DNA of 64,000 bases from Niallia sp. FSL W8-0635 (lineage in GTDB: Bacteria > Bacillota > Bacilli > Bacillales > Cytobacillaceae): the NCBI RefSeq assembly GCF_038007965.1, contig NZ_JBBOYD010000001.1, forward strand, positions 1,280,501 through 1,344,500, written 5' to 3'. Made by a program: the position numbers and the translations under genes. Of this stretch, positions 27,550 to 37,093 are shown one piece after another. Position 1 is the stretch's first letter. Every line of letters starts with the position of its first letter. The notes below the pieces were generated by a model that was given only the letters and a program-made list of their open reading frames with translations, was not told the origin of the DNA and did no database searches.

Positions 27550-28392
27550 TCATTCTACTACTCTCTTCAATCCAATGCTAGCTAAAGCAGTATGTAAATT
27601 TGCACATGTGGTAATCTTGCTAAAGTCGATTCCTAAAGAAATAATCGTTTGAGCAATTTCTGGTCTAATACCAGAGACAATGGATTTAACTCCAATCAAA
27701 TCTAATGCGTGAACGACTTTAAATAAATTATCTGCAACCATTGTATCGACAATTGGTACGCCAGAGATGTCTAAAATTAGATACTCGATTTTTAAATTGG
27801 AGGATTCCTGTAATGCCACCTCTAAAATCAATTGAGAGCGCTGTGTATCAATTTCTCCGATAAGAGGGATAATCGCTGTTTCTTTCGCAATGGGAACAAC
27901 AGGTACAGATAATTCTTCTAAAGCGGTATATGCTAGCTTCATTATCTTCGTATTATGTTCTTCATATATATGCCCAATATATGCACTAATTTCATCGAGA
28001 ATTGGATCAATAATCTTCCCTACATCCAACATGGTAATTGGTGCAAAAGACTTTTGTTCTAATTCTTCTGTGAATACGTCCCAAATAACATTTCGATAAA
28101 TGGATAGGGAGCGAAGTGCAGATTGTAAAGGGATATGGTTGCTTACAAACGCTTCTCCAGTTTCCTTAGACCAATTCTGTATCCCATCTGCATCTTTATT
28201 ATCCTTTAATGCTTCAGCTAAAATATAAAAAAGTTTGGCATTCCATTCAAGCATAGCTTCTTCAGGATAAGGAAGGGATATATTAGTTGTTTGCTGTTGT
28301 AAAAATTGAGATAGCAAGGTATTCGTATTTTCAGCAAGGATGTTCTTGTTTTTTATGATTTTGTTTCCTATATAAGCTAATTCATCCTTCAA
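27550..28392 (-). CDS. RsbR-family stressosome protein
   Basis: A 280-residue protein with the layout of Bacillus RsbR paralogs: an N-terminal globin-like sensor domain (about residues 1-150) and a C-terminal STAS domain (about 165-275). Two conserved phosphorylation threonines can be seen, T183 in GEIDTQRS and T217 in GVPIVDTMV, matching T171 and T205 of RsbRA. These proteins assemble with RsbS into the stressosome that releases RsbT to start the sigma-B stress cascade. No other rsb gene is nearby, as is usual for the paralogs. Its input signal is unknown. Confidence 0.9.
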   Translation of the reverse strand: MKDELAYIGNKIIKNKNILAENTNTLLSQFLQQQTTNISLPYPEEAMLEWNAKLFYILAEALKDNKDADGIQNWSKETGEAFVSNHIPLQSALRSLSIYRNVIWDVFTEELEQKSFAPITMLDVGKIIDPILDEISAYIGHIYEEHNTKIMKLAYTALEELSVPVVPIAKETAIIPLIGEIDTQRSQLILEVALQESSNLKIEYLILDISGVPIVDTMVADNLFKVVHALDLIGVKSIVSGIRPEIAQTIISLGIDFSKITTCANLHTALASIGLKRVVE

Positions 28393-28522
28393 AATGGATC
28401 ACTCCTAAGTATAAATCTACTAATAGTATACATGTTCTTTCCTAATATGTGGAGCAAATGTACTTTTTCAATAATTAATATCGTAACCCTAAAACTGTAC
28501 TAAATAGTTATCTTTAGGCTAT

Positions 28523-28557
28523 GGAAAAGGAGTGTTGCCCACAGTATCGCACTCCCT
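28523..28557 (-). terminator. Terminator after the AraR-like gene
   Basis: On the minus strand GGGAGTG pairs with CACTCC and is followed by TTTTCC. Confidence 0.65.
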
Positions 28558-28566
28558 TTTCTTCTA

Positions 28567-29685
28567 TTAAGTATTCGGACAAGGTGCTGTAGAATTTCTT
28601 AAGACCAGCTTTGGTTTATATACATAGGATGGAGGTAAAGTTCCTTTCTCTTCCACTGCATTAACAATCCATTTAGCTGCTTCAATGCCCATCTCCATTT
28701 TGGGATGGGACACAGAAGTTAATTTGACCTCCGATGTTTCCGTTAATAGGGAATCATCATAGCCAATAATAGAGATATCTTCTGGAATGGATATGTGTAA
28801 AGTGCGAAGAAACTGAATTACTTGAATAGCAAGTTGGTCATTATAGCAAATAATAGCAGTTGGTCTATTAACTGTTTCGAATGCTTCCGCTAATCGATCT
28901 AGCGGATAATCTGCTTGGTTTTCATCTGAATAAGTAATCAGCATTTCTGGAAAAAATGGAATGGAGTATGCTTTGAAAGCTTGTATGAATCCCTTCATCC
29001 GATTCGTTCCTTGTAAATCATCTGATTTAAATAATCCGATGATTTTTTTATGCCCTAGTTTAATTAAATGTTCGGTAGAAATAAAACCACCTTGTTCATC
29101 ATCCACCACTAGATGAGGGGGGGAGAGTTGTGAATAAAATTGATTAATCATTAAATAGGGAATTTTATTCTGCTCCAACTCTAAATAAAGCTTTATGTTT
29201 GGATTAAAGGTATTGGTTTTAGTCGGCTCAATAATTAATCCATCTATATTTCTATTTAGCATTGTCTGAAGACATTGTTTTTCTTTTTTTATATCATTGT
29301 CCGTACAAGCGAATGTGAGAGAATAGCCTTGATTGGTTAAATAAGATTCCATTCCTTTGATGATGGATGGAAAAATATAGTCTGATATATGTGTCATGAT
29401 AACGCCAATATTTTTTGTTCTTTTTATTGGCTGATGGGAATGTGTTGTTGCTTGAGAAGGATGAATGTGTTGATGAGAGACAAATGTGCCAGCACCTTGT
29501 TCTCTATATAGCCAACCTTCATGAACTAAATCGCCTATAGCTTGACGAACTGTATGGCGACTTACACCGAACATTTTTCCTAATTCATTTTCTGAATATA
29601 TTTTTTCTCCAGGTTGTACTTTACCGTTAGTAATCCAGTCCGTAATTTCTTCTTTCACCATATTGTATTTTGTTGTATGTGCCAC
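28567..29685 (-). CDS. araR: GntR/LacI hybrid transcriptional repressor, AraR-like
   Basis: A 372-residue regulator made of an N-terminal GntR winged helix (SENELGKMFGVSRHTVRQAIGD) and a C-terminal LacI-type sugar-binding domain (residues about 85-370, with IGVIMTHISDYIFPSI, NIDGLIIEPT and IIGYDDS). This hybrid is the hallmark of AraR, which in Bacillus subtilis represses arabinose genes and is released by L-arabinose. Here it is divergent from treA and no arabinose genes are in view, so its ligand could differ. Two ATACGTACAA sites resembling AraR boxes lie in the divergent region, one 36 bases before its own start, which suggests autoregulation. Start is GTG. Confidence 0.8.
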   Translation of the reverse strand: MAHTTKYNMVKEEITDWITNGKVQPGEKIYSENELGKMFGVSRHTVRQAIGDLVHEGWLYREQGAGTFVSHQHIHPSQATTHSHQPIKRTKNIGVIMTHISDYIFPSIIKGMESYLTNQGYSLTFACTDNDIKKEKQCLQTMLNRNIDGLIIEPTKTNTFNPNIKLYLELEQNKIPYLMINQFYSQLSPPHLVVDDEQGGFISTEHLIKLGHKKIIGLFKSDDLQGTNRMKGFIQAFKAYSIPFFPEMLITYSDENQADYPLDRLAEAFETVNRPTAIICYNDQLAIQVIQFLRTLHISIPEDISIIGYDDSLLTETSEVKLTSVSHPKMEMGIEAAKWIVNAVEEKGTLPPSYVYKPKLVLRNSTAPCPNT

Positions 29686-30231
29686 TGCTTCACCGCTTTC
29701 TATTGTAGTGAACGATGCTAACTTATACGTACAATAAAAAATTATAGAGTTATCGTATCAAAAAAAGGCATAAAAGACCAATGATTTCTTAGTGGAAAGA
29801 GGAAAAAATAGTGATATTTAGGGAGAATGAAAGAAAATAGTGTAAATGAAATTTTGGATGCTTTGATGGGGCATATAAATGACTCATAGAAATTAATCCA
29901 TATTATACGTACAAGTTTTTAAATCATAGCTTTTTCAAGAGAAGAAGTTTTGAAAACGTATTACTTAATTAGTTGACAACTTGTATATACATGTTATGAT
30001 GAAAGGGAAGAAAAATAATATATTTTCGTTCATAATGATTTTGCTAAAATAATTGAATCAAATAAAGTTGACGGTCATGATGATGTCGACTAATTTGTGT
30101 GCAGGTGAGCAAGTGGAATTAGCACTTTTTCTGCAAATAATAATGAAATAAATAAAAACGCTAATACTAATTCCATTGAGCTTTTAGCATAAAAGAAAAA
30201 GACATAATTTTCACATCGGTGGTGTAGATAG
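29686..30231. promoter_or_regulatory. Divergent control region between araR-like gene and treA
   Basis: No gene is seen in these 546 bases. Two AraR-box-like palindromic sites, ACTTATACGTACAATA (29721-29736) and ATTATACGTACAAGTT (29902-29917), are present. The treA promoter is TTGACA (29973-29978) and TATGAT (29995-30000), and a TreR-like element ACTTGTATATACATGT covers its spacer. The roughly 225-base treA leader contains a 9-bp inverted repeat (TGGAATTAG, 30114-30122 and 30167-30175). Confidence 0.65.
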
Positions 30232-31914
30232 ATGGAACAAGCATGGTGGCAAAAGGCAGTAGTATATCAAATTTATCCGAAGAGTTTTCAAGATACAACA
30301 GGAAACGGAGTAGGGGATATCCAAGGAATTATTAAAAGATTAGACTATTTAAAGGAATTAGGGGTAGATGTACTGTGGTTAACGCCTATTTACGCTTCCC
30401 CACAAAAAGATAATGGCTATGATATTAGCGATTATTATTCTATTCATCATGAATATGGAAAAATGGAAGATTTTGATCAGCTATTAGATGAAGCTCATCA
30501 AAAAGGAATAAAAATTATTATGGATATTGTAGTTAACCATACCTCTACGGAGCATGAATGGTTTAAACAGGCGGCATCTTCGAAAGATAATCCATATCGT
30601 GATTTTTACATTTGGAAAGATGGAAAAGAAGACGGAAGTGAGCCAACAAATTGGCAGTCTAAATTCGGTGGGAATGCGTGGCAATATGATGAAAAAACCG
30701 GTCAATATTATTTGCATCTATTTGATGTAACCCAAGCTGATTTAAACTGGGAGAATGAGAAACTTCGTGATGAAGTCTATAAAATGATGAAATTCTGGTT
30801 TGAAAAAGGAGTAGATGGTTTCCGTCTCGACGTAATAAACTTGATTTCTAAAAATCAAAACTTTCCAGATGATGATGGTTCAGTAGCTCCTGGTGATGGA
30901 AGAAAGTTTTATACAGATGGCCCACGTGTGCATGAATTTATTCATGAGATGAATCAAGAAGTATTTTCAAAATATAATAGTATGACTGTTGGAGAAATGT
31001 CTTCCACAACTTTAGAGCATTGTATTAAATATACTAAGCCTGAACGAAATGAATTAAGCATGACTTTTAATTTCCACCATTTAAAGGTTGATTACCCAAA
31101 CGGCGAAAAGTGGAAAATTGGGGAAATGGATTTCCATGCTTTAAAACAAATTTTATCTAAATGGCAAGTTGGTATGAATGAAGGTGGAGGATGGAATGCA
31201 CTATTCTGGTGTAACCATGATCAGCCTCGAATTGTATCTCGTTATGGAAATGATGGAGAGTATCATAAGGAATCTGCTAAGATGCTTGCAACGACAATTC
31301 ATATGATGCAAGGAACGCCTTATATTTACCAGGGTGAGGAATTTGGTATGACCGATCCTAAATTTACTTCCATTGATCAGTACCGTGATGTTGAATCCTT
31401 GAATATGTATAATATTTTACAAGCAAGCGGGAAGCCAGAAGATGAAATCTTAGAAGTTCTACGAAGAAAATCTCGTGATAATTCTCGTACACCAGTACAA
31501 TGGAATGGAGAAAAAAATGCAGGATTTACAGAGGGAACTCCATGGATAGAAACAGCGGAAAATTATAAAGAGCTGAATGCAGAAAATGCCTTAAAGGATA
31601 AAGATTCTGTTTTCTATCACTATCAAAAGTTAATTAACCTTCGTAAAGAATACGATATTGTGACAGATGGAGATTATGAGTTACTTGCTCCTGATGATGA
31701 TAAAATATTTGCTTACTTACGCAGTACAGATAAAGAAAAGCTATTCGTAATAAATAATTTTTACGAGGAAGAAGCGGTATTTACTGTACCAAAGCATGTT
31801 GATACTACAGGATTAGCAAGTACAACTATTCTTTCTAACTATCCAGATTCTGCTTCATATGGAGAGACTATTAAGTTAAGACCATATGAGTCCGTTGTTT
31901 ATTATATGAAGTAA
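30232..31914 (+). CDS. treA: Trehalose-6-phosphate hydrolase
   Basis: A 560-residue GH13 enzyme that splits trehalose-6-phosphate into glucose and glucose-6-phosphate after PTS uptake. The sequence follows Bacillus TreA closely throughout: KAVVYQIYPKSFQDTTGNG, YDISDYYSIH, GKFGGNAWQ-like SKFGGNAW, and HLFDVTQADLNW. The catalytic residues are nucleophile D200 (GFRLDVIN), acid/base E255 (VGEMSS) and stabiliser D330 (CNHDQPR). Oligo-1,6-glucosidases are the nearest alternative but lack these TreA-specific stretches. The PTS permease treP is not in the window. A glucose-type EIIA gene follows. Its promoter carries a TreR-like operator. Confidence 0.93.
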   Translation: MEQAWWQKAVVYQIYPKSFQDTTGNGVGDIQGIIKRLDYLKELGVDVLWLTPIYASPQKDNGYDISDYYSIHHEYGKMEDFDQLLDEAHQKGIKIIMDIVVNHTSTEHEWFKQAASSKDNPYRDFYIWKDGKEDGSEPTNWQSKFGGNAWQYDEKTGQYYLHLFDVTQADLNWENEKLRDEVYKMMKFWFEKGVDGFRLDVINLISKNQNFPDDDGSVAPGDGRKFYTDGPRVHEFIHEMNQEVFSKYNSMTVGEMSSTTLEHCIKYTKPERNELSMTFNFHHLKVDYPNGEKWKIGEMDFHALKQILSKWQVGMNEGGGWNALFWCNHDQPRIVSRYGNDGEYHKESAKMLATTIHMMQGTPYIYQGEEFGMTDPKFTSIDQYRDVESLNMYNILQASGKPEDEILEVLRRKSRDNSRTPVQWNGEKNAGFTEGTPWIETAENYKELNAENALKDKDSVFYHYQKLINLRKEYDIVTDGDYELLAPDDDKIFAYLRSTDKEKLFVINNFYEEEAVFTVPKHVDTTGLASTTILSNYPDSASYGETIKLRPYESVVYYMK

Positions 31915-31916
31915 GA

Positions 31917-31956
31917 GATATTTCCTGCGAATGAAAGATATCGCAGGAAATATTAT
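31917..31956 (+). terminator. Hairpin after treA
   Basis: ATATTTCCTGCGA (31918-31930) pairs with TCGCAGGAAATAT (31941-31953). The following T tract is weak, so it may act as a leaky terminator or as an mRNA 3-prime protector. Confidence 0.6.
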
Positions 31957-32031
31957 TAATCAGATTTATGGGAAAATTTTTGTTATTGCGTTAAACTAGA
32001 ATTAGATAATCTTTAATTGGAGGGAATCAGC

Positions 32032-32505
32032 TTGTTTAAAAATCTATTTAAAAAGAATAAAGAAGAAAAAACGGCTACAAGTCAAAATTATATTCAGCCT
32101 TTACAAGGAAAGTTATTAAATATTAGTGAAGTGCCGGATCCTGTATTTTCACAAAAAATGATGGGCGATGGTATTGCAATAGACCCTTCGAATGGGGTGT
32201 TAGTTGCTCCTGCAGATGGACAAATTATGAATATATTCCCTACAAAACATGCATTAAGTATGACAGACAATAATGGTAAAGAAATCTTAATCCATGTCGG
32301 ATTAGATACCGTTACTTTAAAAGGGGAAGGTTTTACTACTTTTGTAAAGGATGGAGATAAAGTAAAACAAGGGCAAAAATTAATGGAAATTGACTTTGAT
32401 GCAATTAAATCAAAGGTACCTTCTATTATTACTCCAATGGTATTTACGAACCTAGGAGAAAGTGAAAAAGTAGTAATAGAAGGCAACGAAATTAAAATAG
32501 GGTAA
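32032..32505 (+). CDS. PTS glucose-family EIIA protein
   Basis: A 157-residue soluble phosphocarrier homologous to EIIA-Glc. The two active-site histidines are H73 (PTKHALS) and H88 (ILIHVGLDT), which match H75 and H90 of Escherichia coli Crr. It passes phosphate from HPr to an EIIB domain. The TTG start at 32032 follows GGAGGG with seven bases of spacing. It lies behind treA, so it probably serves the trehalose permease, which lacks its own EIIA in Bacillus, and possibly the NagP-like permease at 2180, which also lacks EIIA. A strong terminator follows. Confidence 0.92.
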   Translation: MFKNLFKKNKEEKTATSQNYIQPLQGKLLNISEVPDPVFSQKMMGDGIAIDPSNGVLVAPADGQIMNIFPTKHALSMTDNNGKEILIHVGLDTVTLKGEGFTTFVKDGDKVKQGQKLMEIDFDAIKSKVPSIITPMVFTNLGESEKVVIEGNEIKIG

Positions 32506-32508
32506 GTA

Positions 32509-32549
32509 AAATGCTATGAGGCTGTTTCGCCTTATAGCATTTTTTTTGG
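32509..32549 (+). terminator. Terminator after the EIIA gene
   Basis: AAATGCTATGAGGC (32509-32522) pairs with GCCTTATAGCATTT (32529-32542), followed by eight T. Confidence 0.9.
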
Positions 32550-32639
32550 ATTTTAAGCAAAAGAGAGAACCCTTCGTCTGGTAATATTGCAGATTTTTTC
32601 TTTGGATAAAACAGACTATTCAATTAATTGTATTGGCAA

Positions 32640-32693
32640 AATGTATACAAATGTATACATTAAAATCAGATGATTGTATTCATTTGTATACGA
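32640..32693 (+). promoter_or_regulatory. Operator-like repeats before the ABC exporter operon
   Basis: AATGTATACAAATGTATACATT (32640-32661, shown in two halves of a near-perfect palindrome) contains two direct copies of ATGTATACAW. An inverted copy, ATTTGTATAC, lies at 32682-32691, just before the ribosome site. The pattern suggests a small-ligand repressor, perhaps GntR or MarR family, encoded elsewhere. Confidence 0.5.
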
Positions 32694-32714
32694 TGGAGGA
32701 AGGAGGACAAACTT

Positions 32715-33029
32715 ATGAAGCATTTTGAGGATCATCAAATGCGGCCTAGAAAAGGGGATGGCTACCGAGGAAAAGGAGGACCTGGAGCGAAAACATTTCG
32801 AAGAGGTCGGGCAATGGATTTTTTAGAAAGATTACAAGTTAAACGTACCACTTTAAAACAACAGTTAGTGACAGCAGAATTTCAAGAAATAAATCAAGTT
32901 ATTCTAGGAGAATTAAAGGCAATTGAACTGGTTATTAACGAGTTTATTAAGCACTTTGAACTTCATGAAGGTGATGGGAACAAAGAAGATAGGCAAAACC
33001 AATCAGATCTCAAGGAAGACAATAACTAA
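32715..33029 (+). CDS. Small hypothetical protein ahead of the ABC exporter
   Basis: A 104-residue soluble protein. The N-terminal 35 residues are rich in glycine and arginine (GDGYRGKGGPGAKTFRRGR), followed by a helical segment (about 36-85) with heptad-like leucines and an acidic, polar tail. The ATG at 32715 follows AGGAAGGAGG. Small proteins of this kind often precede heterodimeric ABC exporter genes in Bacillus, and some may be regulators or accessory factors, but I cannot name a function. It is 13 bases upstream of the exporter gene, so it is co-transcribed. Confidence 0.75.
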   Translation: MKHFEDHQMRPRKGDGYRGKGGPGAKTFRRGRAMDFLERLQVKRTTLKQQLVTAEFQEINQVILGELKAIELVINEFIKHFELHEGDGNKEDRQNQSDLKEDNN

Positions 33030-33042
33030 AGGGGAAAGTAAT

Positions 33043-34799
33043 ATGTGGGGATTAAAAAAATATATAAAGCCTTACTGGAAATTTATGCTGCTTGCTCCCT
33101 TGTTTATGATAGGAGAGGTATTTTTTGATTTACTTCAGCCAAAGCTAGCTGCGCATATTGTCAATTTTGGAGTTGTAGAACGTAATTTTCAAGTCATTGA
33201 GCATGTAGGATTAGTAATGGTATTAGTTGCATTTCTTTCCTTAGTAACTGGCGTAAGTTGTAACCTTTTTGCTAGTCGTGTCTCTCAAAATTTTGGTGCA
33301 GATATTAGGGAGGAGCTCTTAAAAAAAATTCAAACCTTTTCGTTTGAAAACATGGATAAATTCCAGTCAGGCTCGTTGATTACTCGAATGACAAATGATG
33401 TCATCCAAATACAAAACTTGATGCAAGTTATGCTACAGGGACTGGTTCGAGCACCGAGTTTATTGATTGGTAGTGTAATAATGGCTTTGTTAATAAATGT
33501 AAAACTCGGTCTCATTTTATTTGGAACACTCCTAATTTTAATAATGGTTCTTGTTATTCTAATAAAATTTGCTTCTCCACTATTTTCGAAGGTTCAGGAA
33601 AAATTAGATGCTGTAAATACTAGCATTCAAGAGAATTTGGCAGGAATTCGGGTGGTAAAGGCATTTGTTAGGTTGATTATGAGACAAAAAGGTTTCGAAA
33701 GATTAATAGGGATTATACAGAAATCTCCATAAAAGCCGCTCGTTTTATAGCGATAAATTCACCAATTGTTACATTAATCATGAATATTTGTTTAGTTACC
33801 ATCCTTTTATATGGAGGGAATATGGTATTAATGAATACTGTTCCAGTGGGGGATTTAGTTGCTTTTATAAACTATGTGGTTCAAGTACTTGCTTCCTTAC
33901 TTATGGTAAGTGGAGTGCTTATGAATATTACACAAGCAAATGTATCTGCTAAAAGAATTCAAGAAGTATTAACAATGAAAGAAGCGATGAATGATAAACA
34001 GGAAGTTCTTCAATCTGATATATCTGCTTCCAATGTCGCATTTAATCATGTTTTGTTCTCCTATAATGACTCAACAAATGCAAAAGATGTTGTATTAAAG
34101 GATATTCATTTTAAGGCTAAACGTGGAGAAACTGTTGCTATAATTGGTTCTACTGGTGCAGGGAAAACAACGCTTGTTCAGTTGCTTCCTAGGTTATATG
34201 AAGTTACAGGTGGCTCTATTGAAATAGATGGAAAAGACATAAGAAATCTGCCTTTATTAGAGTTGCGTAAAAAAATAGGAATAATTTTGCAAGAAACGAT
34301 TTTGTTTACAGGTACAATTAAAGAAAATATTGCTTTTGGTAAAGCTGAAGTAACACAAGAAGAAATAGAAGACGCAGCAAAAATAGCGCAGGCCCATGAA
34401 TTTATTTCGAAATTACCAAATGGATATGATACATTAGTCGGTCAAAAAGGAGTAAATTTATCTGGAGGGCAAAAACAAAGGATTTCCATTGCTAGAGCAA
34501 TTTTGATTCATGCCCCGATTTTAATATTGGATGATAGTACTAGTGCATTAGATGTAGCAACAGAGAAAAAATTACGTGCAGCAATAGAATTTCTATCTAA
34601 ACAGACCATCACATTTATGGTTGCACAGCGAATTTCTTCTGTTATTGATGCGGATAAGATTCTTGTTATGGAAGATGGGTCTATTGTTGGCAAAGGAACC
34701 CATAAGGAATTGTTAGCAACTTGTGAGGTTTATCAAGATATTTATCAATCGCAATTTGGGAAAAGGGAGTTGTCGTATGAGCAGCAAACACTCTCATAA
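33043..34799 (+). pseudogene. ABC exporter subunit 1, interrupted by a frameshift
   Basis: The gene encodes a membrane domain and an ATPase domain of the YfiB/LmrC class but is split. From ATG 33043 the frame runs to a stop at 33732; the second frame carries the rest of the membrane domain and the whole ATPase to 34799. Restoring one base near 33672-33675, where the text changes from AFVR to DYETKRF, would give one protein of about 585 residues. The ATPase shows Walker A GSTGAGKTT, signature LSGGQ, and Walker B LILDDSTSALD, with aspartate in place of the catalytic glutamate, the degenerate site of heterodimeric exporters. The break may be real or a sequencing error. Confidence 0.85.
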
Positions 34800-36618
34800 A
34801 AACACTGTCAATATGTCACAAATGGGCTTTCAGCAAAGGGGCCCCAGACCTGGAGAAGTTCCAAAAGTAAGATCAAAGAATGCAAAAGGTACTGTTCTGA
34901 AAATATGGGACTACTTAAAAAAGCAACGAAAGGCGTTAATAATAGTTGTAATTAGTACCATTTTAACTTCTATTTGCGCACTTTTAGGTCCATTTTTTAT
35001 TGGGAAAACCATTGATGGTTTTCTTCTGGTACATAAATCAACTGGAATTATTAAGATGGTCCTTCTATTACTAACAGTCTATGTGTTTGGAGCTGTTTTT
35101 ACATGGATCCAGCAATATATAGCTTCTAGTTTATCTCAATTAACGGTGCAAGCAATGCGGCAGGATTTATTTGAGAAATTTCAGCATTTACCGATACCGT
35201 TTTTTGATCAGCGGACACATGGAGAATTAATGAGTCGTACAACAAATGATATTACAAATGTCTCTAATACACTCAATCAGACTATTATTCAATTGATATC
35301 AAGTGTCTTTATGTTGGTTGGTAGTGTAATAATGATGTTAACTCTAAGTGTTTGGATGACATTGATAACTATGTTAACAATTCCAACAATTATTTTTATT
35401 ACGAAGAAAATAACAAAGTACACGCGCCAGTTTTTTTCAGAACAGCAAAAATTACTTGGGGAAGTAAATGGATTTGTACAAGAGAATATTGCTGGCCTGA
35501 AAGTCATTAAGGTATTTGGCAGAGAGGAAAAAACGTTAGAAGAATTTCAGGAAAAAAATGAAAAACTCCGCTCTATTAGTGTGAAAGCACAAAGTCTATC
35601 AGGATCAATGGGACCAATCATGAATTCCATGCGTAACTTAAGCTTTGTTATTATCGCTGTATTTGGAGGTATATTTGCATACCATGATGTCATTACAATT
35701 GGTATTATTGTAAGTTTTCTTCATTATTCGAATCAGTTTAGTCAACCAATCAATCAATTGGCGAATCAATATAATATGTTGCAATCTGCCATTGCAGGAG
35801 CAGAAAGAGTATTTGAAATCATGGAGATAGATTCGGAATTAGATAAAGACTCTGAACAAGCTCCAATGAAAAAATGGAAGGGAGAAGTCGTTTTTGAAAA
35901 TGTGCATTTTTCATATGAGGAAAATGTTCCCGTGCTAAAAAATGTTTCCCTTCATGTGTCTCCTGGTCAAATGATTGCATTGGTCGGTCCAACAGGTTCA
36001 GGTAAAACGACGATTATTCAATTGTTAACAAGATTTTACGAAGTGGATTCAGGAAAAATATTAATTGATGGTAAAGAGATTCAGCATATGGATAAACGAA
36101 CAATAAGAGAGCAAATTGGCTTTGTTTTACAGGATCCTTATATTTTTTCAGGAACCATTCGTGATAATATTCGATATGGACGATTAAATGCAACGGATGA
36201 AGAAATCGAAGAAGCTGCTAGGCTTGCCCATGCTGATTTGTTTATTCGAAAATTACCAGATGGATATAATACGTACTTAAGTGGTGATGGAAGCAAGCTA
36301 AGTCACGGACAAAGGCAGCTGTTAACGATTGCTAGAGCCGTTTTAGCGAATCCATCTATTCTTATCCTTGATGAAGCAACTAGCAGTGTTGATACAAGAA
36401 CCGAGTTGCATATTCAAGAGGCGATGAAGTACCTAATGAAGGGACGAACGAGCTTTGTTATTGCCCATCGCTTAAGCACGATAAGAGAAGCTGATATCAT
36501 TCTTGTCATTAATGATGGCGAAATTGTAGAAAAAGGCACACATGACGAATTACTGGTACAAAAAGGTTTTTACGCAAATCTATATAAAACGCAATTGCCA
36601 GAACAACATATTAGTTAA
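34777..36618 (+). CDS. ABC exporter subunit 2 (YfiC/LmrD type)
   Basis: A 613-residue half-transporter. Residues 1-60 are a polar extension, about 70-350 are the six-helix membrane domain, and about 375-610 are the ATPase with Walker A GPTGSGKTT, a variant signature LSHGQ, and the intact Walker B ILDEATSSVD. The consensus glutamate here and the aspartate in its partner form the usual asymmetric pair of heterodimeric multidrug exporters such as TM287/288. The ATG follows AAGGGAG and overlaps the partner gene by 23 bases. If the partner is truly broken, this subunit may be orphaned. Substrate unknown; drugs or lipids are typical. Confidence 0.92.
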   Translation: MSSKHSHKNTVNMSQMGFQQRGPRPGEVPKVRSKNAKGTVLKIWDYLKKQRKALIIVVISTILTSICALLGPFFIGKTIDGFLLVHKSTGIIKMVLLLLTVYVFGAVFTWIQQYIASSLSQLTVQAMRQDLFEKFQHLPIPFFDQRTHGELMSRTTNDITNVSNTLNQTIIQLISSVFMLVGSVIMMLTLSVWMTLITMLTIPTIIFITKKITKYTRQFFSEQQKLLGEVNGFVQENIAGLKVIKVFGREEKTLEEFQEKNEKLRSISVKAQSLSGSMGPIMNSMRNLSFVIIAVFGGIFAYHDVITIGIIVSFLHYSNQFSQPINQLANQYNMLQSAIAGAERVFEIMEIDSELDKDSEQAPMKKWKGEVVFENVHFSYEENVPVLKNVSLHVSPGQMIALVGPTGSGKTTIIQLLTRFYEVDSGKILIDGKEIQHMDKRTIREQIGFVLQDPYIFSGTIRDNIRYGRLNATDEEIEEAARLAHADLFIRKLPDGYNTYLSGDGSKLSHGQRQLLTIARAVLANPSILILDEATSSVDTRTELHIQEAMKYLMKGRTSFVIAHRLSTIREADIILVINDGEIVEKGTHDELLVQKGFYANLYKTQLPEQHIS

Positions 36619-36637
36619 TCGTTTTTGCGTTATGACT

Positions 36638-36664
36638 TTGCCCTACTTGTAGGGCATTTTTTTG
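36638..36664 (+). terminator. Terminator after the ABC exporter
   Basis: GCCCTAC and GTAGGGC form a tight stem followed by a run of seven T. Confidence 0.85.
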
Positions 36665-37093
36665 TGAAGATAGCTTGGATGAACGCCACTATTTGCTTTA
36701 TTGCGCAGCAAAGTGGTTTACAAAGGCAAGATGAACACCATTATTTGCTTAATCGCGCAGCATGTCAGCATTCATAGATAGTCGTAAAAAAAACGCCAAC
36801 CCTATCAATCTATTTTAAAAGGATATGTTATCTTCACCAATCCCTTCCAACATTTTCAAAAAATATCCCTTGCTACTTTTGAAAGAATACCAAACTCCAA
36901 TGGGGGCTAACGACCTGTTTATTCAAGATAAAAATAATAATCTATACGAAAAAAGTCATAAGGGGGAAAAGTTTTTTTCTTCAATATATCGAAAATTCTG
37001 CCTATATCTTGTCAAACTTAATGAAACAACCTATGCATAATTAGTAGCCTGTACATATAATGGCATGAAAATACTAAGAGAAGAGGTGAAAGC
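36665..37093 (+). promoter_or_regulatory. Intergenic region before the CDP-sugar operon
   Basis: Apart from the direct repeats at 36678-36762, this stretch holds no convincing gene; a 71-codon frame at 36825 lacks a good ribosome site and reads like noise. GTACATATAATGG (37051-37063) contains both a TATAAT box (37056-37061) and CATATAAT, close to the sigma-E -10 consensus CATACAMT. GCATAAT upstream is a weak partner at slightly short spacing. Confidence 0.4.
36678..36762 (+). repeat. Two imperfect 33-base direct repeats
   Basis: GATGAACGCCACTATTTGCT starts copy A (36678-36710) and GATGAACACCATTATTTGCT starts copy B (36730-36762). The copies agree at 29 of 33 positions and both end in GCGCAGCA. 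They do not encode a gene. Confidence 0.7.

Noticed and set aside
36825..37040. 71-codon plus-strand frame before rfbF
   Set aside because: No good ribosome site, no recognisable motif, and codon use unlike the neighbouring genes.
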